Shown: piece after piece, positions 57,574 to 64,000 of the stretch
Layout of the letters: every line of letters begins with the position of its first letter
How positions within the stretch are numbered: the stretch's first letter is position 1
Source of the DNA: Halorussus vallis
GTDB taxonomy: Archaea > Halobacteriota > Halobacteria > Halobacteriales > Haladaptataceae
Length of the DNA stretch: 64,000 nucleotides
Assembly (NCBI RefSeq): GCF_024138165.1
Contig: NZ_CP100001.1
Span: 493,512 to 557,511, forward strand
Direction: 5' to 3'
Program-made: the position numbers and the translations under genes
The notes under the pieces: model-generated
Database searches by the model: none
What the model saw: the letters and a program-made list of their open reading frames with translations, nothing else
Told to the model about the DNA's origin: nothing

Positions 57574-58466
57574 CGGTGAACTGGATGGACGTTGCCCGGA
57601 AAGACTTCGAGGACGCCGTGCGTTCTAGGATGCTGTGGGGCATCAGTTCCGTGTTCGTGGCCTTTCTGGTGATGTCCCTGCTATCGGCCGAACAGCTATT
57701 TCCGGCTACCGTAACCGTCGATGCCTCGATGGCGCTGGCAGGCGTGGCGATGCTTGCCCAACTGTTCGTCCCGGGCGTCGCGTTGGTCGCCAGCTATCTT
57801 TCTGTCGTCAGTGAGCGCCGCTCGGGCAGCCTGCGCGTACTATTGAGCTATCCGTTCTCCAGGTTCGACATCGTGGCAGGCAAACTCGTCGGACGGACGT
57901 TGGTTACCGGCGTGGCATTGACCGTGGGACTCACTATCGCCACCGTCTTCGTCGTGGTGCTGTACGGGTTCCCGAACCTCACATCGTTTGCCGGGTTCAT
58001 CGCCGCGAGCGTGCTGGTCGGGCTGACGTTCACGGGATTAGCAGTCGGCGGCTCGGCCGCTGCGGCAACCCGCGGGCGAGCGATGGCGTTCACGATAGGG
58101 TCGTTCGTAGGCATGGTGTTCTTCTGGAAACCGGTGGTCGTCGGCCTCTATTACGCGGTTACCGGCTCGCTTCCGGGGGTGGAAGTCGAACGGTGGTACG
58201 TCTTCCTGCAGCGACTCAATCCGCTGGAGGCGTACCGCGTAATTGCGAGCGCTGCCCTCGACCGCCCGGTGAGCGAGGTCCCCGAACTTCCTATCGAAGA
58301 CATCCCCGCAGGGATTTCGTCCGAGAGACTGGCGCTCGCGGACCGGCTCGGAGGCGATGTACCCATCTACCTCACGGACTGGTTCTCGGTCGTCGTCCTG
58401 CTCCTCTGGGGACTTGTCCCTGTCCTCGTTGGCTACTGGTGGTTCGAGAATTCCGACCTGGGGTGA
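57570..58466 (+). CDS. ABC-2 type exporter permease (NatB-like)
   Basis: A 298-residue integral membrane protein with about six helices: MLWGISSVFVAFLVMSLLS, VAMLAQLFVPGVALVASYL, LVTGVALTVGLTIATVFVVVLYG, GFIAASVLVGLTFTGLAV, TIGSFVGMVFFWKPVVVGLYYA and FSVVVLLLWGLVPVLVGYWWF. The ER-R-SGSLRVLLSYP segment between helices 2 and 3 is typical of ABC-2 permeases that take large C-terminal regions. With the ATPase it forms an exporter of unknown substrate. MerB context makes metal or organometal export possible but the family also carries drugs and peptides. Confidence 0.9.
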   Translation: MTVNWMDVARKDFEDAVRSRMLWGISSVFVAFLVMSLLSAEQLFPATVTVDASMALAGVAMLAQLFVPGVALVASYLSVVSERRSGSLRVLLSYPFSRFDIVAGKLVGRTLVTGVALTVGLTIATVFVVVLYGFPNLTSFAGFIAASVLVGLTFTGLAVGGSAAAATRGRAMAFTIGSFVGMVFFWKPVVVGLYYAVTGSLPGVEVERWYVFLQRLNPLEAYRVIASAALDRPVSEVPELPIEDIPAGISSERLALADRLGGDVPIYLTDWFSVVVLLLWGLVPVLVGYWWFENSDLG

Positions 58467-58733
58467 CTCAGCGACGCGGCGATGAACGACCCCGCCCTGT
58501 CGGTTCAAGAGGCTGCCCAAGCGGCCTTGGAACGGACGGAGAGTCGAATCGGGGGCGTAAGATAACACGGAGATAGAGTCGCCGACACACGCGAACAGGG
58601 AGGTGCGAATCCGACCGGGAAACGTCACGAGCAACGAGTAGGCGGGTTCCGTTCCGCATTTAACGATTGGGCCGAAGGCGACCGGGCTCGCCCGGCGCAC
58701 GACTCAAGTCGCTCGCGCCCGTCCCGTCCTCCG

Positions 58734-58862
58734 ATGACGCTCCTCGTCGACATCGGCTGTCCGGACTGCGGTCGGAAGCGGACGGTCGAGAAGCGCGGCC
58801 TCGACCGCTACTACTGCACCGAGTGCGACCGGGCGTTCACCAGCGAGGACGTGCTCCCCTGA
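58734..58862 (+). CDS. 42-residue zinc-ribbon microprotein
   Basis: MTLLVDIGCPDCGRKRTVEK begins a 42-residue protein. CPDC (9-12) and CTEC (28-31) form a four-Cys zinc ribbon; the rest is charged. It follows the low-GC island and has GC-rich, haloarchaeal composition. The stop codon is 9 bases before the 3' end of the convergent SIMPL gene. Function unknown; zinc-finger microproteins are common in haloarchaea. Confidence 0.75.
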   Translation: MTLLVDIGCPDCGRKRTVEKRGLDRYYCTECDRAFTSEDVLP

Positions 58863-58871
58863 TTCGGTCGG

Positions 58872-59531
58872 CTACTCCTCGCAGAGTTCGTAGGTCGCCT
58901 CGACGCGCGCCGTCACGTCCATGGGACCGCTCTCGGGACCCTGCGACCCCGACTCCTGTAGCGCCTCGCCGAGTCCGGACGCGGTCCGTCGGTTCATCGC
59001 CTCCTGGTCGGTGGCGATGGAGCGCACGTCGCCGACGCGCAGGCCCTCGGCCGCGGCGGCGGCCTCGGCCCGCTTCCGGGCGGTTTCGGCGGCGTCGGCG
59101 ACGGCCTCCCGGTCGAGTTCGCGCTCCGTCTCGGTCCGGAAGCCGAAGTTCACGGTGTCGACCTCCGCGCCCGCGTCGTCGACGGCGGCCGTCAGCACCT
59201 CGCCGACCGAGTCGAGGTCCCCGAGCGTGACGATCAGCGTCTCGGTCGCCTCGTAGGGTCGGGATTCGGGGTCGTCCTCGGACTCCCGCGTGCAGTGGGG
59301 CGTGCGGTGGGGCGGTCGCTGGGTGACGGTGAATCGAATCGTCCGGACCCGGTCGCCGGGAACCCCGGCGTCGGCGAGGACGCTCCGCAGTCGGGCGGCC
59401 CGCTCCGCGACCCCGCGGCGGGCGGCCATCACGTCCGGTTCGACCGCGTTCGACGACAGTTGGACGGTCACCTCGTCGGGCGGTGCGCTCGTCCGGCCGG
59501 TCGCGGCGGTGGTGACGGTTCGGTCCGGCAT
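58872..59531 (-). CDS. SIMPL domain protein
   Basis: A 219-residue SIMPL-domain (DUF541) protein: TVTTAATGRTSAPPDEVTVQLSSNAV is the first strand pair, VRTIRFTVTQRPPHRTPHC and YEATETLIVTLGDLDSVGEVL continue the repeat, and the C-terminal half has VNFGFRTETERELDREAVADAAETARKRAEAAA. No clear signal peptide at the chosen ATG. Homologues interact with kinases or heavy-metal stress proteins in other organisms; the haloarchaeal role is unknown. Four residues longer starts are not in frame. Confidence 0.85.
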   Translation of the reverse strand: MPDRTVTTAATGRTSAPPDEVTVQLSSNAVEPDVMAARRGVAERAARLRSVLADAGVPGDRVRTIRFTVTQRPPHRTPHCTRESEDDPESRPYEATETLIVTLGDLDSVGEVLTAAVDDAGAEVDTVNFGFRTETERELDREAVADAAETARKRAEAAAAAEGLRVGDVRSIATDQEAMNRRTASGLGEALQESGSQGPESGPMDVTARVEATYELCEE

Positions 59532-59620
59532 GGCGGTATCGTCGGCGGCCGAGATTTTGTAGTTTACCCGACCGGTGGACGTGGTACCGATTCGCGTCGG
59601 CGCATCCGGGGCGTGACGGG

Positions 59621-59914
59621 TCACCGCGGCAGACTCTCGATACCGACCGTCTTCGCGGTCCGCCATCCCGCGACGACGGCCGAGAGGGTGCCGATGACCA
59701 GCACGATGGCCGCCCCGAGCAGCAGCGCCCGGGCCTGGAGTTGGACAAGCCCTTCGAAGCCGACCACGTGCTCGGCGACGACGTTCAGGCCGAAGACGAA
59801 CGGCGGGTCGGGGTGGGCCCGTTCGAGTTCCGGCGCCACCGCCCTCGCGTTCGTCTCCGCCCCGTTTCCGCGTCGGTTCGGCCCTCCGGTCGCCGCGTCG
59901 GAACTCCCGTCCAT
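59621..59914 (-). CDS. small single-helix membrane protein
   Basis: A 97-residue protein with an acidic, unstructured N-terminus and one clear membrane helix near the C-terminus (ARALLLGAAIVLVIGTLSAVVAGW, about 65-88). A weaker hydrophobic stretch lies at about 42-60. ATG 59914 has a TATA-like CCATAAGTG about 40 bases upstream. An in-frame start at 59956 is possible. No function recognised. Confidence 0.55.
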   Translation of the reverse strand: MDGSSDAATGGPNRRGNGAETNARAVAPELERAHPDPPFVFGLNVVAEHVVGFEGLVQLQARALLLGAAIVLVIGTLSAVVAGWRTAKTVGIESLPR

Positions 59915-60223
59915 CTCCCCGCACTCGGAACGGTTACTGGAACGGCGGCCCGACACTTATGGTTTCAGACGGTCCGAGCCGACCGGCGGTAAATTCGAGT
60001 GCGGCCGGGGAGCGGGCGACTCCGCCGGTCGCCGGTCCCGCAATCCCGCGGTTTCCGACGGGAGCGAGTGCCGCGGTCGCACCGACATTGGGAGCCGACC
60101 CGGAGCGCGGACGACTCCGCATCGTGTCAGCCCGGTAGAGGCGAATACTGTCGTCGGCGCGACGATTCCGCCCCGAGACTTTTCCTCCTTCCCGTTGACG
60201 ACTCCGGCAGTGGGTGCTCTCGT

Positions 60224-61972
60224 ATGACGACCAAAGACCGCTGGTACGAAAACGCCGTCTTCTACGCCGTCGACGTCGAGGCGTTCGCCGACGCCGACGG
60301 CGACGGCGTCGGCGACTTCGAGGGACTGACGAACCGCCTCGACTACCTCTCCAGTCTGGGCGTCGACTGCCTGTGGCTCCTGCCGTTCTACCCCTCCCCG
60401 AACCGCGACAACGGCTACGACGTGACCGACTACTACGGCATCGACCCGCGCCACGGCACGTTCGGCGACTTCGTGGAGTTCATGCGGGCGGCCGACCACC
60501 ACGGCATCGAGGTCATCGTCGACCTGGTGGTCAACCACACCTCCGACCAGCACCCGTGGTTCCAGAAGGCTCGCCAGGACCCCGACTCGGAGTACCGCGA
60601 CTACTACGTCTGGCGCGACGACCCGCCCGAGAACCCCGACCCCCACCGCGGCCCGGTGTTCCCCGACGTCGAGGACAGCGTCTGGAGCTACGACGAGCAG
60701 GCCGAGGCGTTCTACTACCACCGGTTCTACCACTTCCAACCCGACCTCAACACGGCCAACCCCGACGTCCGCGAGGAGATTCGCAAGATAATGGGGTTCT
60801 GGCTCGAACTGGGCGTCTCGGGCTTCCGGGTCGACGCCGCGACGCTGATGATAGACAACAAGGGCGGCCTCGAATCCACGAAACTCGACGACCCCCACGG
60901 CGTCCTCCGGGACATGCGGTCGTTCGTCGAGCGGCGGGGCGACGACGCCATCCTGCTGGCGGAGGCCGACGACGAACCGTCGAAACTCGCCCACTACTTC
61001 GGCAACACGAACGGGAGCGGTCGGCGTTCTCCCGGCGACTACGTGCCGACCGCGCCCGGCGAGAACGCCGACCCGCTCGCGGAACCCGACGCCGACGCCT
61101 TCGGCGAGGGCGACGAGATGAACGTCCTGTTGAACTTCCTGGTGTCGGCGTACCTCGTCTCGGCGCTCGCCGAGGAGCGCGCCCAACCCCTCCGTGAGGT
61201 CGAGGAACTCCTCCCCGAGATTCCCGACGAGGGCCAGTGGGCCAACTTCCTCCGGAACTACGACGAACTCAACGTCGGCCGCCTCCCGACCGAGCGCCAG
61301 CGCGAGGTGTTCGAGACGTTCGCGCCCGACGAGGACATGCGCATCTTCGGCCGGGGCATCCGCCGCCGCCTCGCGCCGATGCTCGCGACCGACGACGGCG
61401 ACCCCGACCGCGACCGCCTCGAACTCGCCTACAACCTGCTGTTCTCGCTCCCGGGTGCGCCGCTGTTCGTCTACGGCGACGAGATCGGAATGGGCGACGA
61501 CCTCTCGCTCCCGGGCCGGAACGCGGTCAGGACGCCGATGCAGTGGTCGGCCGAGCGAAACGCCGGCTTCTCGACGGCCGACCCCGAGGACCTGGTTCGG
61601 CCCGTCGTCTCGGAGGGACCGTTCCGGTACGAGCGCGTCAACGTCGCCGACCAGCGCGGCGAGTCGGACTCGTTGCTGGGGTGGTTCTCGCGACTGATTC
61701 GGGTCCGCAAGGAGTGTCCCGAAATCGGAACCGGCGACTTCGAACTCCTCGAAACCGACGACCCGACCGTCTTCGCCCACCGGATGTCCCGACCCGGCGG
61801 CGAGGTCGTCGCGGTCCACAACCTCTCGACCGAACCGACGACCGCGACCCTCGACCTGGGCGGCGTGGCGGTCCGCCTCCTCGGCGAGGTGACGGTCGAG
61901 GAGACGGCCGACGGACACCGCTTCGAACTCGGGCGCTACGGCCACTGCTGGGTTCGCGTGGGCGAGAACTGA
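60224..61972 (+). CDS. GH13 trehalose synthase/alpha-glucosidase-like enzyme
   Basis: A 582-residue GH13 enzyme close to trehalose synthase (TreS). It shows DRWYENAVFYAVDVEAFADADGDGVGDFEGL, VDCLWLLPFYPSPNRDNGYDVTDYY, catalytic Asp204 in GFRVDAATL and Glu247 in LLAEADDEP, then GIRRRLAPML, LFSLPGAPLFVYGDEIGMGDD and RTPMQWS, all typical of TreS. The third-region motif reads RNYDEL where other members have RNHDEL: His346 is replaced by Tyr, next to the stabilising Asp347. No C-terminal maltokinase domain is present. It may interconvert maltose and trehalose, so linking to the maltodextrin module. Confidence 0.88.
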   Translation: MTTKDRWYENAVFYAVDVEAFADADGDGVGDFEGLTNRLDYLSSLGVDCLWLLPFYPSPNRDNGYDVTDYYGIDPRHGTFGDFVEFMRAADHHGIEVIVDLVVNHTSDQHPWFQKARQDPDSEYRDYYVWRDDPPENPDPHRGPVFPDVEDSVWSYDEQAEAFYYHRFYHFQPDLNTANPDVREEIRKIMGFWLELGVSGFRVDAATLMIDNKGGLESTKLDDPHGVLRDMRSFVERRGDDAILLAEADDEPSKLAHYFGNTNGSGRRSPGDYVPTAPGENADPLAEPDADAFGEGDEMNVLLNFLVSAYLVSALAEERAQPLREVEELLPEIPDEGQWANFLRNYDELNVGRLPTERQREVFETFAPDEDMRIFGRGIRRRLAPMLATDDGDPDRDRLELAYNLLFSLPGAPLFVYGDEIGMGDDLSLPGRNAVRTPMQWSAERNAGFSTADPEDLVRPVVSEGPFRYERVNVADQRGESDSLLGWFSRLIRVRKECPEIGTGDFELLETDDPTVFAHRMSRPGGEVVAVHNLSTEPTTATLDLGGVAVRLLGEVTVEETADGHRFELGRYGHCWVRVGEN

Positions 61973-62121
61973 CCCGGCCGGGTCGGTTCTCGCCGATTCG
62001 CGCCAGACGGGGGCGGTCGACCGCGAACGACTCGACCGCCGCCTCCCCGTCGACGGTTCCGGGCGACGCTCCCAGTCGACCGAATCCGCGCGGTTTTCCG
62101 CCCCCGAATCGAACGGGAGGT

Positions 62122-62796
62122 ATGACAGTCAGCACGGCACTCGTCGCCGGAGTGGTCCTCGGCGTGCGCCACGCGCTCGAAGCCGACCACCTGGCGGCGG
62201 TCGCGACGCTGGTGGACGACGACCGGCGGGCGAGCGCGGTCGGGGCGTCGTGGGGCGTCGGCCACTCCGTCCCCATCGCGGCGCTCGGCCTCCTGTTCGT
62301 CCTCCTCGGCGTTCGACTTCCGGACCCCGTCACGACGCTGTTCGAGGCGGTGGTCGGCGTCGTCCTGGTCGCGCTGGGTGCGCGGACGCTGTGGCGGGTG
62401 GTCGGCCGGACGGACGCGAACGTCGGCACCCGCGAACACGCCCACGGCGGCGGCGGTCTCCACTCCCACCTCGGCATCGGAAGCCTCTCGGTCGGACTCA
62501 CCCACTCCCACCTCGACGGCGACTCGTTCGTCGTCGGCGTCGTCCACGGCTTCGCCGGGAGCGGCGCGCTGGTCGTCGCGCTCGTCTCGACGGCGCCGAC
62601 GCCGGAGTCGGCGGTTTCGTTTCTGGGGACGTTCAGCCTCCTCTCGGTCGCGACGATGGCCGCGGCGGCCGCCGTCTGGGGCCGGACGCTCGGCACGTCG
62701 CTCGAAACGTACCTGAAAGCGGGGTCGGGCATCCTCAGTGCGGTCGTGGGCGCGGTGTTGCTCGCCGAGCAGGTCGGCGCGCTCGGACTCGCGTAG
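62122..62796 (+). CDS. NicO/HupE-type nickel-cobalt transporter
   Basis: A 224-residue membrane protein with six to seven helices. The NiCoT signature H-x4-D-H is met by RHALEADHLAAV (His17, Asp22, His23) in helix 1, and a second His-rich cluster (EHAHGGGGLHSHLG) lies in the central loop after about 109, with VGLTHSHLDGDSF. Such proteins move Ni(II) or Co(II), in or out depending on subfamily. No nickel enzyme or cobalamin gene is in this window. Confidence 0.87.
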   Translation: MTVSTALVAGVVLGVRHALEADHLAAVATLVDDDRRASAVGASWGVGHSVPIAALGLLFVLLGVRLPDPVTTLFEAVVGVVLVALGARTLWRVVGRTDANVGTREHAHGGGGLHSHLGIGSLSVGLTHSHLDGDSFVVGVVHGFAGSGALVVALVSTAPTPESAVSFLGTFSLLSVATMAAAAAVWGRTLGTSLETYLKAGSGILSAVVGAVLLAEQVGALGLA

Positions 62797-62844
62797 AAAG
62801 AGTCTGAAACTGAATCGCAGGTGGTCCGCGGCGCGAAGCCGGGG

Positions 62845-63222
62845 TTACTCGCCGAACTCCTCTTCGAGGAGCTTCACGTTGCGCTGGTTGGCCTTGAAGA
62901 CGGCGTCGACGATGGAACCGAGGATCGGAATCGACCCGCCGACCGCGTCGAAGACGACGTTGGCGAGCATCCGGAGCACGGTGTCCTGGGAGGCGCCCAT
63001 CCGCGCGCCCTCGGCGACGATGTACAGCGAGATGGCCGCCGAGACGGCGTCGCCGCCCACCGGCAGCAGTCCGAGGATGGGGTCGAGGCCGATCTTGTAG
63101 TTGACGACCGGCACTTCGACGGCCTCGTCGAGCAGGTCGGCGACGGCGCGCACGCGCTCCATCCCCGGCGGTTCGTCGCTGACGTTCACCTCGATGGACT
63201 GGCCTTCGGAATCGGTACCCAT
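62845..63222 (-). CDS. DUF4112 protein
   Basis: A 125-residue protein of the DUF4112 family. Core: RVRAVADLLDEAVEVPVVNYKIGLDPILGLLPVGGDAVSAAISLYIVAEGARMGASQDTVLRMLANVVFDAVGGSIPILGSIVDAVFKANQRNVKLLEE. The two glycine-proline hairpin helices (LGLLPVGGDA and SIPILGSIVDAV) suggest membrane insertion. ATG 63222 fits. Function unknown. Confidence 0.88.
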   Translation of the reverse strand: MGTDSEGQSIEVNVSDEPPGMERVRAVADLLDEAVEVPVVNYKIGLDPILGLLPVGGDAVSAAISLYIVAEGARMGASQDTVLRMLANVVFDAVGGSIPILGSIVDAVFKANQRNVKLLEEEFGE

Positions 63223-63354
63223 AGCTGTTCGCGGTAGGACCCCCGAGGGAAAAGTTCGCTGGCCCGTCCGCGTCTGCCCGCGAATCGACGGCTCGAATCG
63301 CCCGGCGGGTGACCGACGGTACACTTTTTTGGCCCCGCCGGGCGACCACTCGAC

Positions 63355-64000
63355 ATGGAGTACACGACGCTCGGCGACACCGGCATCGAGGTCAGCCGAC
63401 TCTGTCTGGGTTGCATGAGTTTCGGGTCGAGCGACTGGCGGCCGTGGGTGCTCGACGCCGAGGAGGCCGAGGAGATCATCGACCGGGCCATCGACCTCGG
63501 CATCAACTTCTTCGACACCGCGAACATGTACTCGAACGGCGAGAGCGAGCGCGTACTGGGCGACGCGCTTGAGGGTCGGCGCGACGAGAGCGTGGTCGCG
63601 ACGAAGTGCTACTTCCAGATGGACGACGAGGACCCCAACTCGGGCGGCCTCTCGCGGAAGGCCATCGAGCAGGAACTCGAGAACTCGCTCGACCGCCTCG
63701 GGATGGACGCCGTCGACCTCTACCAAATTCACCGCTGGGACGACGACACGCCCATCGAGCAGACGCTCCGGGCGTTGGACGACGCGGTGCGGCGCGGGAA
63801 GGTACGGCACGTCGGCGCGAGTTCGATGTGGGCCTACCAGTTCGCCGAGGCGCTCCGGACCAGCGACCTCGAAGGCCTCGAGCGGTTCCAGACGATGCAG
63901 AACCACTACAACCTCGTGTATCGGGAGGAAGAGCGCGAGATGCTCCCGCTGTGCGACCGCGAGAACGTCGGCGTCCTGCCGTGGAGTCCGCTGGCGAGGG
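63355..64000 (+). CDS. aldo/keto reductase (3' end beyond window)
   Basis: The first 215 residues of a reductase of the AKR family. It shows the start MEYTTLGDTGIEVSRLCLGCMSFG, the catalytic Tyr in FFDTANMYSNGESERVLGDAL, Lys in VVATKCYF, His in LYQIHRWDDDTPIEQTLRAL and TMQNHYNLVYREEEREMLPLC. The window ends mid-gene before the C-terminal cofactor loop. TATA-like ACACTTTTTT (63321-63330) lies about 30 bases upstream and gives a leaderless start. A relative is at 20912. Confidence 0.92.
   Translation, partial: MEYTTLGDTGIEVSRLCLGCMSFGSSDWRPWVLDAEEAEEIIDRAIDLGINFFDTANMYSNGESERVLGDALEGRRDESVVATKCYFQMDDEDPNSGGLSRKAIEQELENSLDRLGMDAVDLYQIHRWDDDTPIEQTLRALDDAVRRGKVRHVGASSMWAYQFAEALRTSDLEGLERFQTMQNHYNLVYREEEREMLPLCDRENVGVLPWSPLAR

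Noticed and set aside
58482..58565. 27-codon frame (MNDPALSVQEAAQAALERT...) after the exporter permease
   Set aside because: Composition looks coding-like, but it is too short to support without expression data; it might be a gene fragment left at the island edge.
59957..61945. 662-codon minus-strand open frame
   Set aside because: It lies antisense to the TreS-like gene, whose motifs are unmistakable. Long antisense frames are expected in GC-rich haloarchaeal DNA.

Overview
The window comes from a high-GC haloarchaeon (class Halobacteria). The evidence is an archaeal 16S-23S-5S rRNA operon with bulge-helix-bulge processing stems, very acidic proteins, Tat-type secretion signals, start codons 25-30 bases after TATA-like boxes (leaderless mRNAs), and haloarchaeal families such as HTH_10 (Bat-type) regulators, Spo0M, halocyanin and PAC2. 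The genus cannot be fixed by reading alone. Most of the window is strongly GC-rich. The stretch of about 54.9-58.7 kb is visibly poorer in GC and looks acquired.

Layout. 0.5-3.9 kb: a hypothetical gene, a short-chain dehydrogenase, and an aminotransferase-RidA pair. 4.2-9.74 kb: the rRNA operon with three tandem promoters, two exact bulge-helix-bulge stems, no normal tRNA-Ala in the 16S-23S spacer (a 64-base tRNA-like fold sits there instead), a mini-tRNA fold in front of 5S, and a strong terminator. 10.1-10.7 kb: a broken halocyanin. 10.7-20.6 kb: small regulators and membrane proteins, a pilin-like protein, an orphan peptide-binding protein, Spo0M, a universal stress protein, an enolase-superfamily protein, a thioredoxin-like protein and a methyltransferase.

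22-28.5 kb: a coherent imino-acid module with an NSS sodium symporter and small membrane partner, a proline racemase/4-hydroxyproline epimerase, a Bat-type regulator, an aldehyde dehydrogenase (likely P5C dehydrogenase) and proline dehydrogenase. 28.5-29.3 kb: three very small genes (zinc ribbon, winged helix, histone-fold-like). 29.5-33.2 kb: a secreted multidomain GH97 glycosidase gene broken by one frameshift. 33.4-37.3 kb: an epoxide-hydrolase-like enzyme, then a divergent acyl-CoA dehydrogenase and APH-type kinase, a pairing known as a fusion in ACAD10/ACAD11.

37.3-47.8 kb: an alpha-glucan module with a TrmB regulator, a GH13 amylase/neopullulanase, a GH15 glucoamylase, and MalK, MalE, MalF and MalG. 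The 12-base word TGTGAACAACTA occurs in both the glucoamylase/amylase promoter and the malE promoter and is a candidate TrmB site. 47.9-54.9 kb: a GAF-PAS histidine kinase, a macrodomain protein, a PAC2 protein, two winged-helix regulators, a lyxose-isomerase-like cupin, and a five-bladed-propeller glycosidase. 55.1-58.5 kb: the low-GC island with a MerB-like organomercurial lyase (all catalytic residues present), an HTH_10 regulator and an ABC-2 exporter. 58.7-64 kb: a zinc-ribbon microprotein, a SIMPL protein, a trehalose-synthase-like GH13 enzyme with an altered NHD motif, a NicO-type metal transporter, a DUF4112 protein and an aldo-keto reductase cut by the window end.
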